DNA of 8,965 nt from Spirochaeta sp. (GTDB lineage: Bacteria; Spirochaetota; Spirochaetia; UBA9216), in the NCBI GenBank assembly GCA_003454605.1, contig DMKD01000016.1, positions 1 to 8,965 of the forward strand. The letters run 5' to 3'. Made by a program: the position numbers and the translations under genes. Positions 1 to 5,488 of this stretch are shown here, piece after piece. The notes beneath the pieces are model-generated. The model worked only from the letters and a program-made list of their open reading frames with translations. It ran no database searches and was not told the origin of the DNA. Each line of letters opens with the position of its first letter. The first letter of the stretch is position 1.

Positions 1-19
1 TATATTTAAGCGAGAATTT

Positions 20-928
20 ATGAAAAAACTCTTTATAATCTGTTTGATAATGATGATCAGTACCTTTTCCCTCTCCGCTAATGCCGACAAGCCGATCCTG
101 ACTGTACTCGATTTTGATACGAGTGAAGTAGCTGAAGCTGAAATGAAATCCATCATTAACATACTCTCTTCAGGACTGTTCAAGAGTGGGCTGTTTACTA
201 TTATTGATGTTGCCCAGCGAGAAACTGTACTAAAAGAGCTTAAATTCTCAATGTCAGGCTGTACGGATGAAAGTTGTATGCTTGAAGTTGGAAAGATGCT
301 TTCAGCCGAATTGATAGTAGGTGGAAGCATGAGCAGGCTCGGTTCCAAAATTGTTCTCTCAGCCAAGATGATTGAAACTGAAACTTCAAAAACCGTTAGC
401 ACAGCCGATGGTGTATATAATGACATGGATGACCTTCTGGCAAATATCTACATCTTTCGGGATCAGATTGCAGCTCCATACGCCGGAGAGGAAGTAATTG
501 CCGGAACACTGGAAACTGAGAAGGCAGCAGAAGATGCAGCAGCTGAGAATGTGCCTCCTGATATTAACATTCCAGCAATTGCAACTGCAGCCGGCGGTGT
601 TGTTTGTTTAGGGACTGGTGTTTATTTTCTTGCTGTGTCGTTGCCTCTGCTCCTGGACTACAACTCGGCGCAGCAGGCTTATGATGAAGCTGCAGAAGGT
701 GCTGATTTCGACACACTTTATAATGCTGCTGAAGCTGCACGTTCTGCGGCAATATATGGTAATGCAAATACGAACTTCATTATCGGTGCATCGCTTGCCG
801 GAGCCGGAACTGTTCTGGGTATCACCTCAACAATACTGTTTCTAAACGACGATACAGGTCCTGCTGTTGAGACAGCATTTATACCGGTGCCCGGAGCTAC
901 AACGCTGTCGTTCAAGCTGAGCTATTGA
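20..928 (+). CDS. Secreted CsgG-like envelope protein with two hydrophobic segments
   Basis: Predicted 302-residue exported protein. Residues 1-22 form a signal peptide (MKK, hydrophobic core, then a SANA cleavage-like site). Residues 25-142 resemble the CsgG/LpoB-like alpha/beta domain often found in spirochaetes and deltaproteobacteria: a VLDF strand near 29-32, a helix ending LFKSGLFTIID, then an SGCTDESC segment with Cys81 and Cys86, and an ELIVGGSMSRLGSKIVLSAKMIE stretch at 97-119. A low-complexity Ala/Glu linker (155-180) leads to a first hydrophobic segment (184-211), an Ala-rich soluble loop, and a second one (253-275). The protein ends in a beta-like tail with a terminal Tyr. Family members help assemble or monitor envelope structures, but the substrate here is unknown. 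The ribosome-binding site (GAG at 12-14) is weak. The stop lies 11 bases before the next start, so the two genes are probably co-transcribed. Family call moderately sure; specific function not assigned. Confidence 0.72.
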   Translation: MKKLFIICLIMMISTFSLSANADKPILTVLDFDTSEVAEAEMKSIINILSSGLFKSGLFTIIDVAQRETVLKELKFSMSGCTDESCMLEVGKMLSAELIVGGSMSRLGSKIVLSAKMIETETSKTVSTADGVYNDMDDLLANIYIFRDQIAAPYAGEEVIAGTLETEKAAEDAAAENVPPDINIPAIATAAGGVVCLGTGVYFLAVSLPLLLDYNSAQQAYDEAAEGADFDTLYNAAEAARSAAIYGNANTNFIIGASLAGAGTVLGITSTILFLNDDTGPAVETAFIPVPGATTLSFKLSY

Positions 929-939
929 GGAGAAGATTT

Positions 940-2241
940 ATGAAAAAAACTATTTTTATTGTTTTTATAATTTATGTTGCTGCGGTATCATTAGCCTGTT
1001 TCCTGGCACCGGAGCAAAATTTACCGCGGGATAATCCTGTGGATCCGTATAATCTTGATACAAGCAAAGAGATGATTTCCTTTAGCTTTACCGCTGCTAA
1101 CAATGTGGCGCTTGGAAGCGATATAAATGGTGTTATTGAAGGTACGGATATTACTGCAATTGTGCCTTATGGTACCTACGTTACTGCGCTTGTGGCTAAC
1201 TTCACTATTGCGGGAATTAAGATTATTGTAAATGGTTCAGAACAGATTAGCGGGACAACTCCCAACGATTTCACCAACCCTTTGTGGTATGTAATATCGG
1301 CAGAGGACGGAGGAACTCTAGAATATATTGTTACTGTAATTGTTGAACCAGCTGCTGGTGAAGGGAAATCTCATAAAGCTAATACAGTAAATTTCAATAT
1401 GAATTTTGTGCCCGGTAAGCACACATTTATTATGGGCAATGATGTGGAGGCAACCACCCAGGAAGTTACTCTGACGGAGAGTTTTTGGATGGGAGAGACG
1501 GAGGTGACCCAGGGTCTTTGGGAAGATGTATGGGGAACAACCTGGCCCGGGACGGATCCCGACGGTTCCGGATACGGTTCTGGAGCAGACTATCCGGCCT
1601 ACTATGTAACCTGGTTTGACGCGGCAGCCTTCTGCAACGAGCTGACTTTTGCCGACAGCAATATAGATAATGGTCAAATTGTTTATTATTCTGATATAGG
1701 GTTCGAAACAGCCTACACCAAAACAGCTGCGGCATCTGAAATGACTGTTTATGTAGACTGGAGCAAAGTTGGATACCGGTTACCAACTGAGGCTGAATGG
1801 GAATATGCATCACGCTGGCTGGACGGAACAAGCTGGAATCCCGGCAGTCATGCAAGCGGTGATACAACAAGTTACTGCTATCCGGATGATGGAGGGATAT
1901 CAACCGTATTCGAAGATTACGCCTGGTATGATGGTAATAACAGTGGTTCCCCCGGAGATTCTACTTATGGCAACAAGGAGGTTGCGAGTAAAGCCGCCAA
2001 TGCTCTTGGGATTTTTGACATGAGCGGGAATCTAAATGAGTGGTGTTACGATTGGTTCAATGATTACAGCGCTGGTACTGTAACTGACCCTATAGGCGCG
2101 ACAAGCGGCAGTGCCCGTGTGAGACGGGGCGGTAATTGGTTTATTTCTAAGGAATTTATGCGATGTGCCTCTCGCGGTTCCACAATACCGTCTACAAGTG
2201 TAAGCAACCTTGGTTTCCGCCTTTGCAGGGCTGCCGATTGA
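940..2241 (+). CDS. Lipoprotein with DUF5018-like domain and SUMF1/FGE-fold domain lacking catalytic cysteines
   Basis: A 433-residue lipoprotein. I chose ATG 940, not the in-frame TTG at 925, because it follows GAGGAGA (927-933) and gives a clean signal peptide. That peptide ends VSLAC, a relaxed spirochaete-type lipobox with Cys20 as the lipidated residue. The motif DNPVDP (31-36) follows, as in many spirochaetal lipoproteins. Residues 44-137 resemble the DUF5018 beta domain (VPYGT, AEDGGTLEYIVTV). Residues about 152-431 are an FGE-sulfatase (SUMF1) domain: MGETEVTQ (184-191), YRLPTEAEWEYASR (279-292), FDMSGNLNEWCYDW (359-372), RRGGNWF (395-401) and NLGFRLCRAA at the end. In true formylglycine-generating enzymes two copper-binding cysteines follow the GGS-W/Y motif. 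Here those positions read Ile402 and, by approximate alignment, Met407. A catalytic role is therefore unlikely and a surface binding or structural role is more plausible. It forms a pair with the upstream CsgG-like gene. Confidence 0.85.
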   Translation: MKKTIFIVFIIYVAAVSLACFLAPEQNLPRDNPVDPYNLDTSKEMISFSFTAANNVALGSDINGVIEGTDITAIVPYGTYVTALVANFTIAGIKIIVNGSEQISGTTPNDFTNPLWYVISAEDGGTLEYIVTVIVEPAAGEGKSHKANTVNFNMNFVPGKHTFIMGNDVEATTQEVTLTESFWMGETEVTQGLWEDVWGTTWPGTDPDGSGYGSGADYPAYYVTWFDAAAFCNELTFADSNIDNGQIVYYSDIGFETAYTKTAAASEMTVYVDWSKVGYRLPTEAEWEYASRWLDGTSWNPGSHASGDTTSYCYPDDGGISTVFEDYAWYDGNNSGSPGDSTYGNKEVASKAANALGIFDMSGNLNEWCYDWFNDYSAGTVTDPIGATSGSARVRRGGNWFISKEFMRCASRGSTIPSTSVSNLGFRLCRAAD

Positions 2242-2255
2242 TGAATCAGTTCGCG

Positions 2256-2280
2256 TAAACTTTCGGGGTTTAACTTTTTT
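2256..2280 (+). terminator. Weak rho-independent terminator after the lipoprotein gene
   Basis: A short hairpin with arms TAAACT (2256-2261) and GGTTTA (2267-2272), including one T.G pair, and a five-base loop. It is followed after two bases by a run of six T (2275-2280). It sits 15 bases after the lipoprotein stop. The stem is AT-rich and weak, so partial read-through into vapBC is possible. Confidence 0.45.
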
Positions 2281-2292
2281 ATCACGAGATCA

Positions 2293-2337
2293 ATGCATAT
2301 CATTTATATTGTTTATGCATATAAAATGATGTATACT
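2293..2337 (+). promoter_or_regulatory. vapBC promoter with overlapping palindromic operator
   Basis: TTGTTT (2309-2314) and TATACT (2332-2337) are separated by 17 bases, a good sigma-70 promoter. An imperfect inverted repeat overlaps it: arm GCATATCATTTATAT (2295-2309) faces ATATAAAATGATGTAT (2319-2334). ATGCATAT occurs twice (2293-2300 and 2315-2322) exactly 22 bases apart, about two helical turns. VapB-type antitoxins normally repress their own promoter through such sites. The predicted transcript start would leave only a very short leader before the vapB ribosome-binding site. Confidence 0.55.
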
Positions 2338-2353
2338 TTAAGTGGAGTTGAAT

Positions 2354-2545
2354 ATGAGAACCACCCTTGATTTACCTGAAGATCTTTTATTGAGAGCTAT
2401 GAAAGTCAGTAATGCCCGAACCAAGACGGAAGTGATTAAAACTGCGCTTGAAAATCTCATCAGACAGGAAAAGGTTAGTAATCTGGTGAAATTTCATGGA
2501 ACAGTCGATTTGAAGATTGATTTGGATAATCTACGCGAGCGATGA
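2354..2545 (+). CDS. vapB: VapB-family antitoxin
   Basis: A 63-residue antitoxin. ATG 2354 is preferred over the upstream GTG 2342 because GTGGAG (2342-2347) is itself the ribosome-binding site, and the resulting N-terminus MRTTLDLPEDLL is typical of VapB (Rv0623/DUF2191-type). The N-terminal half should form the DNA-binding ribbon-helix-helix: strand MRTTLDL (1-7), helix 8-19, then a TKTEVIKTALENLIRQE helix (23-39). The C-terminal tail (about 45-63, ending LDNLRER) would wrap around and block the toxin. Its stop overlaps the toxin start in an ATGA arrangement, the usual translational coupling of such pairs. It is expected to autorepress through the palindrome upstream. Confident as an antitoxin; exact subfamily less so. 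Confidence 0.88.
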   Translation: MRTTLDLPEDLLLRAMKVSNARTKTEVIKTALENLIRQEKVSNLVKFHGTVDLKIDLDNLRER

Positions 2546-2922
2546 CTAAAGTTCTTGTAGATTCGTCCATCTGGATTTCCTGGTTTAAGGACAGATCTGC
2601 ACATCCCAGGTTGGCACAATTGATTGTTGAAAATCAAATATGCACTAATGAGCTGATTCTTGCGGAACTTATACCGTATTTGAAATTTAAAAAGCAAGAT
2701 GAGATCATCGAAGGATTATTGAACGTTGAAATTGTTCCGCTAGATATAAACTGGGAAACAATAATTACTTTTCAGCTGCTTAATCTTAGAAATGGGATAA
2801 ACAAGGTTGGGATTCCTGATTTGATCATTCTACAGAATGCTGTTGATAAGAACCTGCCTTTATTAACTGACGACATGCATTTCAAACTCATGCAGAGGCA
2901 CACTAACGTAGTTCTGTATTAA
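2542..2922 (+). CDS. vapC: VapC-family PIN-domain ribonuclease toxin
   Basis: A 126-residue PIN-domain protein, the usual length for VapC toxins, which are Mg-dependent endoribonucleases that often cut tRNA or rRNA. The conserved acidic residues are in the expected places: Asp7 in VDSSIWI, Glu42 in NELILAEL, Asp93 in GIPDLII, and Asp110/Asp111 in LLTDDMHF, which fits the TxDxxF signature. The start overlaps the vapB stop by four bases (ATGA), so translation is coupled to the antitoxin. The reading frame is intact and all catalytic residues are present, so the toxin is probably active. The RNA target cannot be read from the sequence. The pair sits between envelope genes and a metabolic operon, with its own promoter and a GC-rich repeat on its far side, consistent with a mobile accessory module. 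Confidence 0.9.
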   Translation: MTKVLVDSSIWISWFKDRSAHPRLAQLIVENQICTNELILAELIPYLKFKKQDEIIEGLLNVEIVPLDINWETIITFQLLNLRNGINKVGIPDLIILQNAVDKNLPLLTDDMHFKLMQRHTNVVLY

Positions 2923-2930
2923 TTTCTTCC

Positions 2931-3050
2931 CCGCGCCAGGGATAGAAAGGGCGCCGGAGGCGGACGCTGCCGGTAGGCTGCGGCCGGAGCGAAGCGCAGC
3001 CCTGGATAGCCCGGCCGAAGCCCGGTGACGGGCTGATGGGGCGCTGATAG
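2931..3050 (+). repeat. GC-rich structured intergenic element (probable dispersed repeat)
   Basis: About 120 bases far richer in G+C than the AT-rich DNA on both sides. Nested inverted repeats are visible. GCGCC (2933-2937) pairs with GGCGC (3040-3044) and would close the whole element. CCAGGG (2936-2941) can pair with CCCTGG (3000-3005). GGCTGCG (2976-2982) pairs with CGCAGCC (2995-3001). AGCCCG (3019-3024) pairs with CGGGCT (3029-3034) across a GTGA loop, a GNRA tetraloop. No plausible reading frame covers it. I recall similar GC-rich folded elements between genes in spirochaetes, but the dispersed-repeat call is inference because only one copy is in view. It begins 8 bases after vapC and could also act as its 3' end. 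Confidence 0.6.
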
Positions 3051-3056
3051 TTTTAA

Positions 3057-3068
3057 ATGTAATTACAT
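3057..3068. promoter_or_regulatory. Perfect 12-bp palindrome next to the operon -35 box
   Basis: ATGTAATTACAT reads the same on both strands and ends one base before the TTGACA box. Its position and symmetry suit an operator for a dimeric regulator such as the GntR/HutC-type protein encoded at the end of the window. HutC-type sites often have GT...AC half-sites with an AT-rich centre. The assignment to that regulator is inference. Confidence 0.4.
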
Positions 3069-3069
3069 C

Positions 3070-3097
3070 TTGACAAATGGACATTTCGTGATACAAT
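3070..3097 (+). promoter_or_regulatory. Strong sigma-70 promoter of the AOR-aldolase operon
   Basis: A perfect TTGACA (3070-3075) is followed after 16 bases by TACAAT (3092-3097), five of six to consensus. Transcription would begin near 3104, giving a leader of about 150 bases before the AOR start. Two more inverted repeats lie on the promoter: AAATG-GA-CATTT (3075-3086) in the spacer and GATAC-N5-GTATC (3090-3104) over the -10 box. Both are well placed for repression. It is the best promoter in the window and there is no comparable one inside the operon. Confidence 0.75.
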
Positions 3098-3143
3098 AAG
3101 TATCGGTGGAAAACAATAACAAATAATATTATATGGAAGGAGG

Positions 3144-3236
3144 AATAGAAAAACAACATCCTTGTCGTTTTTCTATTTTGAAGTATAAAAGCGTTGCTTT
3201 TAATACTTCACCCTCCGGAACCCGCATCCATGCGGG
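3144..3236 (-). ncRNA. Module A: three-hairpin element with two ANGGA loops on the reverse strand
   Basis: Three hairpins fill the leader of the AOR gene. A1: arms 3144-3158 and 3163-3177, 15 positions paired around the core ACA-AGGA-TGT when read on the - strand, matching the CsrA consensus ACARGGAUGU at all ten positions. A2: arms 3179-3192 and 3196-3210 with one bulged base. A3: CCCGCA (3221-3226) and TGCGGG (3231-3236), with loop region ATGGAT on the - strand. The single A1 mismatch is A3155.C3166 on the + strand but G.U on the - strand, which favours a - strand RNA. Modules B and C have the same plan. The feature type is an inference, since no - strand promoter was convincingly located. 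On the + strand the same hairpins would lie in the mRNA leader and show UCC loops. Confidence 0.5.
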
Positions 3237-3256
3237 CAATGTTACAGGAGGAAAAT

Positions 3257-5086
3257 ATGTTTAATGGTGGTTATCTCGGGAAAATCCTGAGAGTAAATCT
3301 GGGTACAAAGGAAATCAGTACCGAAACAATAGAAGAAAAGATTTATCACAAGCTGCTCGGCGGACGCGGTTTAGCTGCTAAGTACTATTATGAAGAAGTC
3401 GGGGCAGATGTTAAGCCTTTCGATGAAGCAAATAAGATCTTTATGTTTGCAGGACCTCTTACGGGGCTCACCCTGCCCGCACCCACAAAGTACCAGCTTT
3501 GTACAAAGGCCCCCGAAACAGGGCATTATCTATGCTCAAACTCATCCGGAAAAATGGGGATCATGCTCAAGAAGATGGGATATGACGGGCTTATTCTTGA
3601 GGGGAAATGCAACGACTGGACCTACCTTCATATAAAAGACGGCAAGATTGAGTTTAAGGATGCTTCAGCACATGTTGGTAAGATGACCAATGTTGCGATG
3701 GATGATCTGAAAGAAGAGGTCGGCAATAAAAAGGCTTCTGTTCTTACTATCGGTCCTGCTGCTGAGAATCTTGTTAAAATTTCCTATGTCTGTGTTGATA
3801 CCCGTGCATTCGGACGCGGCGGTGCCGGTGCGGTATTTGCCTCAAAGAAGATTAAGGCTATTGTTACCGAAGGAACCGGTGCTATCCCGGCTTCTGAGCC
3901 CGACAAGCTTCTTGAAATAAGAAAAAAGGCCTTCCCGATTCTGCGTGAGACCAGACCAAACCATACAAAATACGGCACGAGCCAGTATATCAGCGTAATC
4001 AATGAGCTTGGATGTATGCCCACGCGCAACTTTCAGACTACATATTTTGAGGGCGGCGATAAGGTAGACCACCTCACACTCCATAATAAGTACCTCAAGG
4101 GGAATGTGGCCTGTACTCAGTGCCCTGTTGCCTGCGGTACTATGGCAAAGGTTTATGAGGGTAAATACAAGGGCGCTGAAGCCCGAACCGAGTATGAATC
4201 TATCGGACTTCTCGGTCCTAACTGCGGTGTAGATGATTTTGGAGCTATAGTTGCTGCAAACCAGCTTTGTGATGAGATTGGGCTTGATACAATGAGCAGT
4301 GCAAACATAATTGCCTTCGGTATGGAGCTTTTTGAAAAGGGACTCATTACCAAGGAGGATACCTGCGGAATTGAGCTCAAGTTTGGAAATGGTGATGCTT
4401 TAATTGAGGGTCTTAAAAAGATTGCCAGCCGTGAAGGTATTTTTGACCTCCTGGCGGATGGTTCCCTCGGTGTGCTTGAAAAACATCCTGAATGGAAACC
4501 CTACCTTGTTCACGTTAAGGGAATGAGTCCCGCGGCATATGATTCACGCGGTTTCTACGGCAATGGTCTTACCTACGGCACCTCAAGCCGTGGCGCATGT
4601 CATAATGTCGGCGGGTGGACAATTCGTGCCGAGCTTCAGAGTGGTCAGTTCGACAGATTCGCTCTTGAAGGAAAGGGTGAGTTGGTCAAAGAGATTCAGG
4701 ATAACAGAGCCTATGTCGACAGTCTTGGAATTTGTACTGTAGTGCGCGGATCAATGGAATTCTCTGCAAGTCCCAAGGGCGATACGATGAAGGCTGCTAC
4801 CGGATATGATTTTATGCCTGAGCTTCTCGAAATCGGCTCAAGAATCTACACTCTTGAGAGACTTATTCTCAACCGTGAAGGTCTAAAGCGGGCAGGCGAT
4901 ATGCTTCCGGATCGATTCCTGAAAGAAGCTGTTCCCTCAGGGCCAATCAAGGGCCAGATCCTAACTGAAGAAATGTATAACCAGATGCTTGACGACTACT
5001 ATGATGCTCGCGGATGGGGCAGAGATGGAGTTGTAAAACAGGAAACGGTTGATGACTTCGGCCTTGCAGAGGTCGTTAATCTATAA
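3257..5086 (+). CDS. Aldehyde:ferredoxin oxidoreductase (tungstopterin AOR family)
   Basis: A 609-residue AOR-family enzyme. ATG 3257 is chosen because AGGAGG (3246-3251) lies five bases upstream; a longer frame from 3194 would run through the leader hairpins. Family members oxidise aldehydes to carboxylates in the cytoplasm, passing two electrons to ferredoxin through a 4Fe-4S cluster beside a bis-pterin tungsten cofactor. The cluster ligands are all present: Cys286, Cys289 and Cys293 (ACTQCPVAC) and Cys493 (DSLGICTVV), matching the spacing in Pyrococcus AOR. Cofactor-binding regions are visible as GGRGLAAKYY near the N-terminus, SSGKMG, and AFGRGGAGAVFASKKIKAI. EYESIGLLGPNCG and RGACHNVGG match the conserved acidic and histidine active-site regions. 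It is the first gene of a sugar-acid operon, with a MoaD-like gene two bases downstream, so a sugar or sugar-phosphate aldehyde is a likely substrate (inference). Tungsten rather than molybdenum is inferred from the family. Confidence 0.93.
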   Translation: MFNGGYLGKILRVNLGTKEISTETIEEKIYHKLLGGRGLAAKYYYEEVGADVKPFDEANKIFMFAGPLTGLTLPAPTKYQLCTKAPETGHYLCSNSSGKMGIMLKKMGYDGLILEGKCNDWTYLHIKDGKIEFKDASAHVGKMTNVAMDDLKEEVGNKKASVLTIGPAAENLVKISYVCVDTRAFGRGGAGAVFASKKIKAIVTEGTGAIPASEPDKLLEIRKKAFPILRETRPNHTKYGTSQYISVINELGCMPTRNFQTTYFEGGDKVDHLTLHNKYLKGNVACTQCPVACGTMAKVYEGKYKGAEARTEYESIGLLGPNCGVDDFGAIVAANQLCDEIGLDTMSSANIIAFGMELFEKGLITKEDTCGIELKFGNGDALIEGLKKIASREGIFDLLADGSLGVLEKHPEWKPYLVHVKGMSPAAYDSRGFYGNGLTYGTSSRGACHNVGGWTIRAELQSGQFDRFALEGKGELVKEIQDNRAYVDSLGICTVVRGSMEFSASPKGDTMKAATGYDFMPELLEIGSRIYTLERLILNREGLKRAGDMLPDRFLKEAVPSGPIKGQILTEEMYNQMLDDYYDARGWGRDGVVKQETVDDFGLAEVVNL

Positions 5087-5088
5087 CT

Positions 5089-5355
5089 ATGGAAAACGTC
5101 ACTGTTACGCTGAAGTATCTTGTTAACATCAGTGATAAAACCGGCAAGGGACGAGAGGATGTCTCTTTTAGACAGGGTACAGATCTCAATACTCTGGCTA
5201 TCTGGCTGAAAGATGCCTACGCGATAGAGGTTCCCGCCAGGGGGGTGATGACTCTGCTTAACGGCCACGGCTGGAATCAGCATCCGGATAAAATGGAAAC
5301 TAAACTTAAAAACGGTGATGTGATCATCATAATGCCCCCCATATCGGGGGGGTGA
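5089..5355 (+). CDS. MoaD/ThiS-family sulfur carrier paired with the AOR
   Basis: An 88-residue beta-grasp protein ending in Ser-Gly-Gly. In MoaD and ThiS the C-terminal glycine is adenylated and converted to a thiocarboxylate that supplies sulfur, for MoaD to the dithiolene of the molybdopterin or tungstopterin cofactor. The sequence shows the typical plan: an N-terminal strand VTVTLKYLVNI, a helix near 32-45 (LNTLAIWLKDAY), a VMTLLNG strand, and NGDVIIIMPPISGG at the tail. It starts two bases after the AOR stop without a strong ribosome-binding site of its own, so translation is probably coupled and it most likely serves the cofactor of that enzyme. A MoaE or MoeB partner is not seen in the window. 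A canonical MoaD is slightly shorter, so this is probably the AOR-associated branch of the family. Confidence 0.82.
   Translation: MENVTVTLKYLVNISDKTGKGREDVSFRQGTDLNTLAIWLKDAYAIEVPARGVMTLLNGHGWNQHPDKMETKLKNGDVIIIMPPISGG
5335..5352 (+). other. C6/G7 hairpin over the MoaD-like stop codon
   Basis: Six C (5335-5340), ATATC, then seven G (5346-5352) form a very stable hairpin in the last codons of the MoaD-like gene, encoding Pro-Pro-Ile-Ser-Gly-Gly. It ends at the stop codon. No T run follows, so it is not a standard terminator. It may slow ribosomes or protect the mRNA end, or may simply result from codon choice for the required residues. Confidence 0.4.
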
Positions 5356-5473
5356 TTGACTCTGAGCCTCCCTGCTCAGAGTCAAATTGAAGTTTGAAAG
5401 CGTGCTTCCAAACTTCAAAATACAATCCCGCCTTCCATGGCGGGGATTATTACAGCCTGTCTTTTTGACAAGC
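5356..5473 (-). ncRNA. Module B: three-hairpin ANGGA element plus a fourth small hairpin on the reverse strand
   Basis: It fills the gap between the MoaD-like and cupin genes. B1: perfect 12-bp arms 5356-5367 and 5374-5385, loop AGGGAG on the - strand. B2: arms 5387-5401 and 5404-5418, sharing GAAGTTTG/CAAACTTC with module C, with one A5397.C5408 mismatch that is G.U on the - strand. B3: arms 5424-5432 and 5439-5448 with one bulged G, loop ATGGAA on the - strand. B4: arms 5455-5461 and 5467-5473 around a five-T loop; its only mismatch, C5457.A5471, again becomes G.U on the - strand. Stems differ from modules A and C while pairing is kept, which points to selection on structure. Assignment as a - strand RNA is inference. 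Confidence 0.5.
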
Positions 5474-5488
5474 ATAGGAGAGAAGTAA

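Noticed and set aside
925..939. TTG start five codons upstream for the lipoprotein
   Set aside because: It would include the ribosome-binding site in the coding region and overlap the preceding stop; ATG 940 gives a proper lipoprotein signal peptide.
3128..3156. - strand promoter TTGTTT-N17-TATAAT overlapping hairpin A1
   Set aside because: It would transcribe away from module A toward vapC; with AT-rich DNA here a chance match is likely and nothing obvious lies downstream of it.
2863..3159. - strand frame of 98 codons across the GC-rich element
   Set aside because: Its Ala/Arg/Ser-rich middle is simply the translated repeat; no family features or ribosome-binding site.
3144..3236. Molybdenum/tungsten cofactor (Moco-type) riboswitch before the AOR gene
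   Set aside because: This would suit a tungsten enzyme, but the same architecture also precedes the cupin and aldolase genes, and it does not resemble the Moco motif as I know it.
3194..3256. Upstream extension of the AOR frame (21 extra codons)
   Set aside because: It runs through the leader hairpins and encodes an unfamily-like N-terminus, while ATG 3257 has a perfect AGGAGG five bases upstream and starts with the normal AOR N-terminus.
3133..3264. Small + strand frame of 43 codons in the AOR leader, overlapping the AOR start
   Set aside because: No ribosome-binding site precedes its ATG, the peptide looks like translated hairpin arms, and modules B and C have no matching frame.
5356..5448. 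Module hairpins as ordinary rho-independent terminators
   Set aside because: None of the hairpins is followed by a T run on either strand at the right place, and operon genes continue after each.
5446..5454. Extended -10-like TGTAATAAT on the - strand beside module B
   Set aside because: Transcription from it would start inside hairpin B3 and cut off its right arm, so it does not explain the module.
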